Source: Ochrobactrum sp. Q0168 (GTDB lineage: Bacteria; Pseudomonadota; Alphaproteobacteria; Rhizobiales; Rhizobiaceae). Taken from it: a DNA stretch of 64,000 bases. The stretch covers positions 622,860 through 686,859 of the forward strand of contig NZ_JAELXQ010000001.1 of NCBI RefSeq assembly GCF_016427605.1, given 5' to 3'. Positions 32,606 through 42,802 of the stretch are shown piece by piece. Numbering within the stretch: the first letter of the stretch is position 1; every line of letters begins with the position of its first letter. Position numbers and translations under genes: made by a program. The notes beneath the pieces were generated by a model. It made no database searches, was not told the DNA's origin, and worked only from the letters and a program-made list of their open reading frames with translations.

Positions 32606-32621
32606 CCGGTCCAGGGACCGG
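32606..32621. repeat. Hairpin in the nuoB-nuoC gap
   Basis: CCGGTCC and GGACCGG separated by two bases, immediately after the nuoB stop (32623-32625 on the minus strand). No T run follows on the minus strand. Confidence 0.5.
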
Positions 32622-32622
32622 A

Positions 32623-33204
32623 TTAACGCTCGATCGTACCCGTGCGGCGGATCTTCTTCTGGAGAAGAAGAATGCCGTAAAGCAGTGCTTCTGCAGTCGG
32701 CGGGCAGCCTGGCACATAGATATCGACCGGAACCACGCGATCGCAGCCACGAACCACCGAATAGGAATAGTGGTAGTAGCCGCCGCCATTGGCGCAGGAA
32801 CCCATCGAGATCACATAGCGCGGCTCTGGCATCTGGTCGTAGACCTTGCGCAGAGCGGGCGCCATCTTGTTGGTCAGCGTGCCTGCAACGATCATCACGT
32901 CGGACTGACGCGGAGACGCGCGCGGCGCGATACCGAAGCGTTCGGCGTCATAGCGCGGCATGGAAATATGCATCATTTCCACGGCGCAGCATGCGAGACC
33001 GAAGGTCATCCACATCAGTGAACCGGTGCGCGCCCAGGTGATCAGAGCGTCAGCGGATGTGACGATGAAGCCCTTGTCGGACAGTTCGCTGTTCAGATCG
33101 TTGAAGAAAGCATCGTCGGAGCCGACAGGCTTGCCCGTACGCGGGTCAAGAATGCCCTTCGGCTGCGGAGCCACGAGTGTGGTGTTGGCTGTGGTCAATC
33201 CCAT
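32623..33204 (-). CDS. nuoB: NADH-quinone oxidoreductase subunit B
   Basis: 193 residues. The ligands of the terminal [4Fe-4S] cluster N2 are visible: the tandem C72-C73 in [12 protein letters not shown]137 in GSCANGG and C167 in [11 protein letters not shown]2 hands electrons to ubiquinone at the NuoB/NuoD interface. The ATG at 33204 has AAAGGAG 8 bases upstream and overlaps the end of nuoA by 10 bases; the frame extends seven codons further but without an SD. Confidence 0.97.
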   Translation of the reverse strand: MGLTTANTTLVAPQPKGILDPRTGKPVGSDDAFFNDLNSELSDKGFIVTSADALITWARTGSLMWMTFGLACCAVEMMHISMPRYDAERFGIAPRASPRQSDVMIVAGTLTNKMAPALRKVYDQMPEPRYVISMGSCANGGGYYHYSYSVVRGCDRVVPVDIYVPGCPPTAEALLYGILLLQKKIRRTGTIER

Positions 33205-33560
33205 TCCAGCGCTCCTTTCTTCCATTCATAGATGAAGCCGATGGTCAGGACGCCAAGGAACACCATCATCGATGCAAAGCCGAACCAGCCGATGGAACCG
33301 AAGGACACAGCCCACGGAAACAGGAAGGCAACTTCCAGATCGAAGATGATGAAGAGAATCGACACGAGATAGAAACGAATGTCGAATTTCATACGGGCGT
33401 CATCGAAGGCATTGAAGCCGCACTCGTAAGCCGAAAGCTTTTCCGGGTCCGGCTGTCTATATGCGACGAGGAACGGCGCAACCAGAAGGGCTACACCGAT
33501 TACCATTGCGATGCCGAGAAAGATGACAATCGGCAAATAGGAACTTAAAAGCTCGTTCAT
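33195..33560 (-). CDS. nuoA: NADH-quinone oxidoreductase subunit A
   Basis: 121 residues, three membrane helices, with the conserved loop [21 protein letters not shown] between helices 1 and 2 and [12 protein letters not shown] in helix 2. It sits at the junction of the membrane and hydrophilic arms of complex I. It is the first nuo gene, and its end overlaps nuoB by 10 bases. Confidence 0.97.
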   Translation of the reverse strand: MNELLSSYLPIVIFLGIAMVIGVALLVAPFLVAYRQPDPEKLSAYECGFNAFDDARMKFDIRFYLVSILFIIFDLEVAFLFPWAVSFGSIGWFGFASMMVFLGVLTIGFIYEWKKGALEWD

Positions 33561-33710
33561 GATCCTTTATCCGGCTTGAATACGAGGCTGCGCCGCCTGT
33601 CATAAGCTTTTTGAAGCCCACGGCCATGCGACACATTGCATCTGTTGCAACCTCGTCGCCCCAAGCAGCTTCAAAAGGCATGCCGTGCGAACTAAGCGCT
33701 TTCGCGGGGA

Positions 33711-33739
33711 CGGTTAGCGCAGCCCGCGTTGAAGCGCAA
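33711..33739 (-). promoter_or_regulatory. Probable promoter of the nuo operon
   Basis: On the minus strand TTGCGC (33739-33734), a 17-base spacer and TAACCG (33716-33711), about 150 bases before nuoA. The same -35 hexamer with the same spacing occurs before tRNA-Val in this window. Confidence 0.5.
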
Positions 33740-34199
33740 CCCCTCCAGCGCCTTCAGATGGGCATAGACGGGCCGAGATGCTTAATAAGGCGTCGCCTCA
33801 GGCCCGAATAACCCGGCTGAACCCGTTCAGCCCCGTCCTGGCGCTTGTAAGATCATAATTTTGTGAGGCACTGTCTCATGATGCATTCTCGCTGACAACA
33901 GCAAAGAGAATCAACGCATATATAAATAAAGCGCGCTTACATGCCCTTTTCCGCGCCGCAGAACTTGCGATGAATATAAGCGCGACGCACGACAATCGAG
34001 CTCCCTCCCCAACATAGCAAGCGCCTCGTCCGAAAAAAGCCATGCGTGACATGCGCAAAATTTGTTTCGTGCGGACGGCAATGTGGAGAATGGAAATGGT
34101 CCGGCAGCGTTTCAGTGCGCCAAGCCATGCCTTCAGATCGCCGCCGCACACTTTATCATGAGAGTATTGTTTGGAACCGGAATCGAAAGGAGGTCACAT
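33740..34199. other. Intergenic region without recognised genes
   Basis: 460 bases between the nuo promoter and the 31-codon gene. Short open frames on both strands lack good ribosome-binding sites. An AT-rich patch (about 33850-33940) could hold promoters. Confidence 0.4.
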
Positions 34200-34295
34200 A
34201 TGCAGCATTTTCTGCTCGCCGGCGGCGACCTTCTGGTGATCGGCGTGATCGTTCTCTCGGTCGCCTATCTCTCCTGGAAACAATTCTCCCGATAG
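34200..34295 (+). CDS. Small single-span membrane peptide
   Basis: 31 codons. A near-perfect SD, AAGGAGGT, ends five bases before the ATG, far stronger than those of most genes here. The peptide starts MQHFLLAGGDLLVIG, is hydrophobic through about residue 25 and ends WKQFSR, giving one membrane span with a basic C-terminus (positive-inside predicts the C-terminus in the cytosol). No family was recognised; it is not an obvious KdpF or CydX. A longer in-frame start 138 bases upstream has no SD. A hairpin (34315-34337) follows it. Confidence 0.6.
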   Translation: MQHFLLAGGDLLVIGVIVLSVAYLSWKQFSR

Positions 34296-34314
34296 AAGAA
34301 CGCTTTCTCAAGCA

Positions 34315-34337
34315 TTTGAACCTGCCGACAGGTCAAA
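34315..34337 (+). terminator. Hairpin after the 31-codon gene
   Basis: TTTGAACCTG pairs with CAGGTCAAA (one mismatch/bulge) around CCGA, 20 bases after the stop. No T run follows, so termination is uncertain. Confidence 0.4.
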
Positions 34338-34440
34338 TCCGTCTGCGCAGTGTCTTTTGTCATCTCTGTGAGGAAGTTTGGCAAATGGCGTGGAGCGCCA
34401 CTTTCGGTTCAACAGTGCATTTAATTTTGTTGAAGGAAAG

Positions 34441-34517
34441 TGGCGCGAGTGACGGGGCTCGAACCCGCGACCTCCGGCGTGACAGGCCGGCACTCTAACC
34501 AACTGAGCTACACCCGC
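34441..34517 (-). tRNA. tRNA-Asp (GTC), copy 1
   Basis: 77 bases on the minus strand. The acceptor stem GCGGGTG/CACTCGC, D-arm TAGCTCAGTTGG, anticodon stem CCGGC/GCCGG with loop CTGTCAC (anticodon GTC), the T-arm GGGTTCGAGCC and an encoded CCA are all present. The 3' GCGCCA also forms part of a long trailer hairpin. Confidence 0.97.
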
Positions 34518-34576
34518 GCATTTTTTAAAGCCCGTAGGCTTCGGTCACCACCGGCGTTTCCGTCGGTGTGAGCGGT

Positions 34577-34605
34577 CGTTTAAGGGGTTCGCACACAAGT
34601 GTCAA
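34577..34605 (-). promoter_or_regulatory. Promoter of tRNA-Asp copy 1
   Basis: TTGACA (34605-34600), 17-base spacer, TAAACG (34582-34577) on the minus strand, about 60 bases before the tRNA 5' end. The same elements recur in copy 2. Confidence 0.75.
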
Positions 34606-34809
34606 GCGCATGTTCGGAGAAGAATTACGATATTCTGCAATTCATTCACGAGCTGTGCAAAACACCCCGAAAACACGTCGCGAGAATAGGCCCAAGGCGC
34701 AGCAATACGCAAACGCTAGCCCGATATGAAGTACGACAGGGGAAGTCAATGAGGAGGCGTGGAGCGCCACTTTCAGTTCAACATTATATCTTATTGTGTT
34801 GAAGGAAAG

Positions 34810-34886
34810 TGGCGCGAGTGACGGGGCTCGAACCCGCGACCTCCGGCGTGACAGGCCGGCACTCTAACCAACTGAGCTACACCCGC
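34810..34886 (-). tRNA. tRNA-Asp (GTC), copy 2
   Basis: Identical in sequence to copy 1: 77 bases, anticodon GTC in loop CTGTCAC, encoded CCA. It is transcribed in the same direction and from its own copy of the promoter. Confidence 0.97.
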
Positions 34887-34945
34887 GCATTTTTTAAAGC
34901 CCGTAGGCTTCGGTCACCACCGGCGTTTCCGTCGGTGTGAGCGGT

Positions 34946-34974
34946 CGTTTAAGGGGTTCGCTCACAACTGTCAA
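34946..34974 (-). promoter_or_regulatory. Promoter of tRNA-Asp copy 2
   Basis: TTGACA (34974-34969), 17-base spacer, TAAACG (34951-34946) on the minus strand. Confidence 0.75.
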
Positions 34975-35342
34975 GCAAGTGCTCGAAAGAAAGCAAAAGA
35001 ATTTTCGTCTTTCTTTCAAAATGCCAGTTTTCCCGGCTTTTTCAAAGACATCCTGTTATCCACATTCTCCTGCTGCCGCCACAAAAAAGACGACCAGCGC
35101 GATGAATCACCTGCTGTTTCGGATTATCCGCCCGCTCTCCGCATTGTGCGATTCCAAATCCCGCACAGATAGGCGTCAGGAAGAATGTAACTGTGGTGTT
35201 ACGCGACAATTCTCTCTATTCAATGTATCTATGCCTGTCCCATCCTTTTAGCCGCCAAGGCGTGCAGAAAACGGATCGGGATAATATCAAGATCGAGTTG
35301 CGATAGACTGGCTGCTGCAAAAGCAGATGGAAAGGAATTGAG
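34975..35342. other. Intergenic region before the aldehyde dehydrogenase
   Basis: 368 bases with no supported gene, repeat or recognised site; it should contain the aldehyde dehydrogenase promoter. Confidence 0.4.
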
Positions 35343-36857
35343 ATGAGCTGGACACCCCATGGACAACACCTGATAGCTGGCGAGTGGGTTGCGGGGGAGA
35401 CGACTTTTGCCTCGACACCGGCAACGGGTCCATCGCATGAATTCGCAGTCGGCACGCCTGCTCTCGTGGCGCGCGCCTGCGAAGCGGCAGAAGACGCCTT
35501 CTGGACTTATGGATATACAAGCCGCGAAGAACGTGCCCTCTTCCTCGAAGCCATCGCCGACGAAATCGAAGCGCGCGCTGCCGCCATCACCGAAATCGGC
35601 ACGCAGGAAACCGGCTTGCCAGGGGGACGCCTTGAAGGCGAGCGCGGACGCACCACCGGCCAGCTGCGCCTTTTTGCCAGCCATATCCGCAAGGCTGACT
35701 ATCTCGACCGTCGCGTCGATGAGGCCCTGCCCGACCGCAAGCCTGCACCACGCCCGGAAATCCGCCTGATGCAGCGCCCGATCGGCCCGGTTGCCGTTTT
35801 CGGTGCTTCCAACTTTCCGCTCGCTTTCTCGACCGCTGGCGGCGACACCGCAGCGGCGCTCGCCGCAGGCTGCCCGGTCGTTGTGAAAGGCCACTCGGCG
35901 CATCCGGGAACCGGCGAAATCGTCGCCGACGCCATTCAAGCCGCCATCATCAAGACCGGCATGCCGAAGGGCGTATTCAGTCTCATTCAGGGCGGCGACC
36001 GCAAGGTCGGCGAAGTGCTGGTCACGCATCCGCTTATCAAGGCTGTCGGCTTTACCGGTTCGCTTGGCGGTGGCCGCGCTCTGTTCAATCTGTGCGCTCA
36101 GCGCCCCGAACCGATTCCTTTCTTCGGCGAGCTTGGCTCGGTCAATCCGATGTTCCTGCTGCCGGAAGCCATGAAGGCACGCGCGACGTCGCTCGGCGAA
36201 GGCTGGGCCGGGTCTTTGACCATGGGCGCCGGTCAGTTCTGCACCAATCCCGGCATCGCCGTGGTTATCGACGGTTCGGACGCCGACAGTTTTGTGCAGT
36301 CCACGCGCCGCGCTCTGGAAAAGGTCGGGCCGCAGGTCATGCTGACCGATGGTATTGCCAAGGCCTATCAGGACGGCAAGGCGCATTTCGACAGCCGCAA
36401 CTCCGTCAAGCCGGTGCTGACCACCGAAAGCAAGGGCCGCGAAGCTTCGCCCAATCTCTATGAGACCACCGGTGAAGCCTTCCTCGGCGATCATACCATC
36501 GGTGAGGAAGTGTTCGGCCCGCTCGGCGTTGTCGTGCGCGTTAAGTCGGTTGATGACATGGTGCATCTGGCCAAGGGCTTTGAGGGCCAGCTGACGGCAA
36601 CCTTGCATATGGACAAGGACGACACTGCCGCAGCCCGCAAGCTTCTGCCGGTTCTGGAGCGCAAGGCTGGACGTGTATTGGCCAACGGTTTCCCGACCGG
36701 CGTGGAAGTGGTCGATTCGATGGTTCATGGCGGCCCTTACCCGGCCAGCACCAATTTCGGTGCAACCAGCGTCGGAACCATGTCCATCCGCCGCTTCCTG
36801 CGCCCCGTCAGCTATCAGAACATCCCAGCCGATGTGCTGCCTGCTGACCTTGCTTAA
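35343..36857 (+). CDS. Aldehyde dehydrogenase (NADP+), alpha-ketoglutaric semialdehyde type
   Basis: 504 residues. The aldehyde dehydrogenase catalytic Glu is E263 (FFGELGSVNP) and the nucleophile C300 (GAGQFCTNPG); the cofactor-binding VVVKGHSAHPGTGE and FTGSLGGGRAL are also present. GSVNP and KGHSAHPGT patterns resemble 2,5-dioxovalerate (alpha-ketoglutaric semialdehyde) dehydrogenases, which finish pentose, glucarate or hydroxyproline breakdown to 2-oxoglutarate. It lacks pathway neighbours, so the exact substrate is inferred. A weak SD (GGAATTG) precedes the ATG. Confidence 0.88.
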   Translation: MSWTPHGQHLIAGEWVAGETTFASTPATGPSHEFAVGTPALVARACEAAEDAFWTYGYTSREERALFLEAIADEIEARAAAITEIGTQETGLPGGRLEGERGRTTGQLRLFASHIRKADYLDRRVDEALPDRKPAPRPEIRLMQRPIGPVAVFGASNFPLAFSTAGGDTAAALAAGCPVVVKGHSAHPGTGEIVADAIQAAIIKTGMPKGVFSLIQGGDRKVGEVLVTHPLIKAVGFTGSLGGGRALFNLCAQRPEPIPFFGELGSVNPMFLLPEAMKARATSLGEGWAGSLTMGAGQFCTNPGIAVVIDGSDADSFVQSTRRALEKVGPQVMLTDGIAKAYQDGKAHFDSRNSVKPVLTTESKGREASPNLYETTGEAFLGDHTIGEEVFGPLGVVVRVKSVDDMVHLAKGFEGQLTATLHMDKDDTAAARKLLPVLERKAGRVLANGFPTGVEVVDSMVHGGPYPASTNFGATSVGTMSIRRFLRPVSYQNIPADVLPADLA

Positions 36858-36864
36858 ATAAACA

Positions 36865-36913
36865 GACGAGATGCAGATCTAAAGTCTCAAAAAGCTTTGG
36901 TCTGCGTCTCGTC
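36865..36913. terminator. Hairpin between convergent aldehyde dehydrogenase and pobR
   Basis: GACGAGATGCAGA pairs with TCTGCGTCTCGTC (internal mismatches) around a 23-base interior. No T run on the plus strand, so its efficiency is uncertain. Confidence 0.5.
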
Positions 36914-36951
36914 ATGAGAGCATACGGCCGCACCTGTCTCAAAAGTCCAAG

Positions 36952-39146
<2,195 letters not shown>

Positions 39147-39544
39147 ATATAAGCAATCTGACATCCGGCGCGCCCTCTGCACCTCCATAGCGCGCCCTCA
39201 TGCTTATCAATACGCATCAGGCTTGAACGCGAGGATATATCTGACTCAAATCCTCCCAAGAAAGTCTGTGCGCAACGGCGTTGATTCATTTCTCGGTTGG
39301 ACATTTCTATAACCAATCAGTTATGATTTCGACCAACAATATCATTTTACATAAACAATCAGATCGACATTCTATTGCGTATCCTGAAAGGCGTAAAACG
39401 GCTTTCCGAAAGGATATGCGTCAGAGCAAAAGCCGAGACGGACCGAGCGGATACCATCCGGTCGGAACGCGCTCTTTAGAAAGGTCATTCCCTGTGGCGC
39501 TGCGACGGTCAGGTGCGGGAATGGTGGGCAACTGGGAGGAGACT
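39147..39544. other. Intergenic region before the ABC transporter genes
   Basis: 398 bases without a supported gene. It contains the inverted repeat described at 39309-39324 and presumably the transporter promoter. Confidence 0.4.
39309..39324. promoter_or_regulatory. Inverted repeat, possible operator
   Basis: ATAAC-CAATCA-GTTAT, a perfect five-base inverted repeat in the upstream region of the ABC transporter operon. Confidence 0.3.
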
Positions 39545-40717
39545 ATGAAGAAATTGGCACTCACCGCATTGGCGGTTTTGTCGCTCACTGCATCCGCGGC
39601 TTATGCCGATGCGGTCAAGGTTGGCGTTATCGGCCCGTTCTCGGGACCGTTTGCCATTCAGGGCAAGAATTTCAAGGCCGGTATCGACGCCTATATGGCC
39701 GAACACGGCAATAAGGTCGGCGATAACACGGTGGAAGTCGTCTATCGCGACGTACCGCAGGCCGATCCAGCTCAATCGAAGGCACTGGCGCAAGAGCTGG
39801 TCGTCAAGGAAGGCGTGCAATATCTGGCAGGCTTCTATTTCACGCCTGACGCCATGGCCGTCACGCCGATCCTGAAGCAAGGCAATGTGCCGATGGTGGT
39901 GATGAACGCCGCCACGTCCGCAATCGTGACCAAGAGCCCCTATGTGGTGCGCACATCGTTCACGACTTGGCAGACCTCCACGCCTATCGCCAAAGTGGCA
40001 ATCGACAAGGGCGTGAAGAGGGTCATCTCTGTCGTGAGCGACTACGGTCCTGGCGTCGATGCTGAAAATGCCTTCAAGGCCGCGTTCACCGACGCTGGCG
40101 GCGAAGTGGTCGAAGCCATTCGCATGCCGCTTGCCACCAATGATTTCAGCCCGATCATGCAGCGCATCAAGGATTCCGGTGCGCAGGGCGTTTTCGCCTT
40201 CCTACCGTCTGGTCCCACCACGCTCGGTTTCATGAAAGCCTATGTCGATAACGGACTGAAAAATGGCGGCGTACAGCTTTTTGCGCCGGGCGACCTGACG
40301 CAGGAATCCGATCTTCCCGCCCTCGGCGAAACAGCACTCGGCGTGCTGACCACCTTCCATTACGCGATTTCGCACGATTCTCCGGAAAACAAGAAGTTCG
40401 TTGAAGAAGCAGGCAAGGCCATCGGCAATACAGCCGAATTGTCCTTCCCGTCTGTCAGCGCCTATGACGGCATGCATGTGATCTACAAGATGATCGAAGC
40501 AACCGGCGGCAAGAAGGATGCGGAAAAGGCTGTGGAAGCCGTTAAAGGCATGGAATGGGTCAGCCCGCGCGGCCCGGTTTCCATCGACCCGGAAAGCCGT
40601 CACCTGACGCAGAATATCTATCTACGTGAAGTCGCCAAGGCGGAAGACGGCACCTACTACAACAAGGAAATCCAGACCTTCGAGAAGCAGGGCGATCCAG
40701 GCCTCAAGGCCAAGTAA
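39545..40717 (+). CDS. ABC transporter substrate-binding protein, branched-chain amino acid type
   Basis: 390 residues with a signal peptide (KKLALTALAVLSLTASAAYA, cleavage before DAVKVG). It belongs to the Leu/Ile/Val-binding (periplasmic binding protein type I) family: VGVIGPFSGPFAIQG opens the first lobe. GGGAGGAG precedes the ATG. A complete permease/ATPase set follows. Because pobA is just upstream, an aromatic acid such as 4-hydroxybenzoate is a reasonable substrate guess: transporters of this family carry aromatic acids in Rhodopseudomonas. The sequence does not prove it. Confidence 0.9.
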   Translation: MKKLALTALAVLSLTASAAYADAVKVGVIGPFSGPFAIQGKNFKAGIDAYMAEHGNKVGDNTVEVVYRDVPQADPAQSKALAQELVVKEGVQYLAGFYFTPDAMAVTPILKQGNVPMVVMNAATSAIVTKSPYVVRTSFTTWQTSTPIAKVAIDKGVKRVISVVSDYGPGVDAENAFKAAFTDAGGEVVEAIRMPLATNDFSPIMQRIKDSGAQGVFAFLPSGPTTLGFMKAYVDNGLKNGGVQLFAPGDLTQESDLPALGETALGVLTTFHYAISHDSPENKKFVEEAGKAIGNTAELSFPSVSAYDGMHVIYKMIEATGGKKDAEKAVEAVKGMEWVSPRGPVSIDPESRHLTQNIYLREVAKAEDGTYYNKEIQTFEKQGDPGLKAK

Positions 40718-40831
40718 TTCACCTGCTTCGCGATTCAGCCCGCCTTATATTCCAAGGAATATGAGGTACTTGCGCTCCCGGATCGTTCCGGGAGCGACTT
40801 TCTCTCCGCCGTCGGGTGAAAGAATCAATCT

Positions 40832-40931
40832 AGAGCGGTTCCGGTTAAAACGGAATCGTGGAACCGCTCTATCTATTTGTTTTACGCATTATCCTACGCA
40901 AAACCGCTACGCATTTTTGCCGGATATGCTC
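40832..40931. repeat. Dispersed intergenic palindromic repeat
   Basis: AGAGCGGTTCC (40832-40842) pairs with GGAACCGCTCT (40860-40870), followed by TTTGTTTTACGCATTATCCT and ACGCAAAACCGCTACGCA. From memory, sequences of this form occur in many intergenic regions of Rhizobiales. It sits between the binding-protein gene and the first permease gene. Confidence 0.6.
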
Positions 40932-40946
40932 CACTAGGATTACTCA

Positions 40947-41816
40947 ATGCAGACTGTGCTCAGCATTGCTGTCGATGCCCTCGCCTATGGCATGGTGCTT
41001 TTCGTCATCTCCATCGGCCTTTCCGTCACCATGGGCCTGATGCGCGTTGTCAATCTGGCGCATGGCGCCTTTGCGATGATCGGCGGTTACTTTGCTTCTT
41101 ATGCCGCGCACCAGCTTGGTCTAAACTACGGTTTTGCCATTATCATCGCCGTTATCGGCACGATGATCATCGCGGTGCCCGTGGAACGCCTGCTCTATCG
41201 GCGCGTTTATGGCGCGCCGGAGCTGACGCAGGTTCTGATGACCATCGGCATCACATTCTGCATCATCGGCCTGACAAACTATATTTTCGGCCCGACGCTC
41301 AAAACCATTCCGCTGCCGGAAATGCTGCGCGGCTCGATTGATCTCGGCTTCCGTTCTATCGCCAAGCATCGCGTTTTCGCCATTGGCTGCGGCCTCGCCG
41401 TTGCCGCTGGTCTCTGGTATATCGTCGAGCGCACCGCCTTCGGCGTGAAGCTGCGCGCTGCTGTCGATAATGCAAATATGGCTGCCGCGCTCGGCGTTCG
41501 AACCGAAATCGTCTACGCGGTCAGCTTTGCACTCGCCATCGGCCTTGCCGCATTTGGCGGCGTCGTCGGCGCAGAACTGCTGCCGGTCGAACCCTATTAC
41601 GCGCTGCGCTATATGGTGACGTTTCTCGTGGTCGTGTCTGTCGGCGGCGCTGGTTCCATTCCTGGCGCACTCATCGCCTGCCTCCTGCTTGGAGCCATCG
41701 ATACGACGGGGCGCTATCTCGCGCCAGAATATGGCGAATTCTTCTTCTATCTGGCGGTGATCGTGATCGTTACCCTGTTTCCACGCGGTCTTGCCGGAAG
41801 GTTGGCCAAGAAATGA
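40947..41816 (+). CDS. ABC transporter permease, LivH type
   Basis: 289 residues, about eight membrane helices, with the LivH-type opening VLFVISIGLSVTMGLMRVVN and LAHGAFAMIGGYFA. It forms one half of the inner-membrane channel for the solute delivered by the upstream binding protein. A modest SD (AGGATTACTCA) precedes the ATG. Its stop overlaps the next permease start by four bases (ATGA), so the two subunits are made together. Confidence 0.92.
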   Translation: MQTVLSIAVDALAYGMVLFVISIGLSVTMGLMRVVNLAHGAFAMIGGYFASYAAHQLGLNYGFAIIIAVIGTMIIAVPVERLLYRRVYGAPELTQVLMTIGITFCIIGLTNYIFGPTLKTIPLPEMLRGSIDLGFRSIAKHRVFAIGCGLAVAAGLWYIVERTAFGVKLRAAVDNANMAAALGVRTEIVYAVSFALAIGLAAFGGVVGAELLPVEPYYALRYMVTFLVVVSVGGAGSIPGALIACLLLGAIDTTGRYLAPEYGEFFFYLAVIVIVTLFPRGLAGRLAKK

Positions 41817-42802
41817 CCGACATGTCGCAAACTCTTCCCCAAAGCCGCAATTCCTACGCAAGCCTGATCGGAGTCATCGCCATCATCGTGGCCAGCGTTA
41901 TCGGCTGGTTCCTGTTTCCCGATAATCTGGCGCTGCTGACCCGCATCATTGCGATTGCGCTTCTCGTACTCTCGCTTGATCTCGTCACCGGCTATTGCGG
42001 CATCGCAACGCTTGGCCATGCTGCATTATTCGGCGCGGGAGCCTATGGCGCGGGCATTGCCGCAGCGCATTTCGGCGTGACCGATCCGCTCCTCATGACG
42101 CTGATCGGTCTCGTCGCTGGCGCCGTCACGGGGCTGGTTTCAGGCGTCGTCATCTTGCGCGCACACGGATTGGCGCAGCTCGTTCTGTCGATTGCCGTTG
42201 TGCATCTTTTCCATGAAGCCGCCAACAAGGCGTCCAACTGGACCGGCGGCAGCGACGGCCTGAGCGGCATTTCGCCGGATCCGATCTTAGGCGTCTTCGA
42301 ATTCGACCTCTATGGGCACACCGTCTATATTTACGGCGTCATCCTGCTGCTCGTATCCTTCATTTTCCTGCGCTATGTCGTGCGTTCGCCTTTCGGGATG
42401 CTCTGCCGCGGCGTGAAGGAAGACCCGATCCGTATTCATGCCATGGGCGCGTCGGTTCATTCGGCGCAGCTTCGCATGTATGTCATTTCTGGTGCCATTG
42501 CCGGTATCGGCGGCGCGCTCAACGCCATTTCCACGCAGGTCGTGGGTCTCGACAGCCTCAGCTTCACCATGTCGGCGGAAGCGCTCGTCATGCTGGTTCT
42601 GGGCGGCACGGGTACGTTGTTTGGCGGCCTGATCGGCACCGTCGTCTTCATGTGGTTTGAAGATCTGGTTTCTGCGGCCAATCCGTTTCACTGGCTTACC
42701 ATGGTTGGCGCATTGCTGATCCTCGTGGTGCTGTTCGCCCCGCGCGGTCTCTACGGCACCGCCGTCCATTATTTCGAGAAGCGGAAGGCGCGCAACGCAT
42801 GA
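41813..42802 (+). CDS. ABC transporter permease, LivM type
   Basis: 329 residues, about eight to ten membrane helices, LivM family: LDLVTGYCGIATLGHAALFG is the conserved permease loop, and FGMLCRGVKEDPIRIHAMGA contacts the ATPase. It is the second half of the channel. It overlaps the LivH-type gene by four bases at its start and the following ATPase gene by four at its end, so the genes are tightly coupled. Confidence 0.92.
   Translation: MTDMSQTLPQSRNSYASLIGVIAIIVASVIGWFLFPDNLALLTRIIAIALLVLSLDLVTGYCGIATLGHAALFGAGAYGAGIAAAHFGVTDPLLMTLIGLVAGAVTGLVSGVVILRAHGLAQLVLSIAVVHLFHEAANKASNWTGGSDGLSGISPDPILGVFEFDLYGHTVYIYGVILLLVSFIFLRYVVRSPFGMLCRGVKEDPIRIHAMGASVHSAQLRMYVISGAIAGIGGALNAISTQVVGLDSLSFTMSAEALVMLVLGGTGTLFGGLIGTVVFMWFEDLVSAANPFHWLTMVGALLILVVLFAPRGLYGTAVHYFEKRKARNA

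Larger units (their letters stand above)
34387..34605. repeat. tRNA-Asp unit, copy 1 of a direct duplication
   Basis: This unit of about 219 bases (trailer hairpin, tRNA gene, leader and promoter) is repeated at 34756-34974. The tRNA and about 88 bases of its 5' flank are almost identical in the two copies; the loop of the trailer hairpin has diverged. Confidence 0.85.
34756..34974. repeat. tRNA-Asp unit, copy 2 of a direct duplication
   Basis: Second copy of the unit at 34387-34605, offset by 369 bases, with its own promoter and trailer hairpin. Differences are concentrated in the trailer loop (34780-34800). Confidence 0.85.

Noticed and set aside
34046-34498. 150-codon plus-strand frame overlapping the tRNA-Asp gene
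   Set aside because: Runs through the antisense of a tRNA and lacks an SD; the 31-codon frame within the interval has a far better start.
34387-34974. tRNA-Asp duplication as genomic-island boundaries
   Set aside because: No integrase or foreign genes between or next to the copies; the interval between is under 300 bases, so a simple local duplication is more likely.
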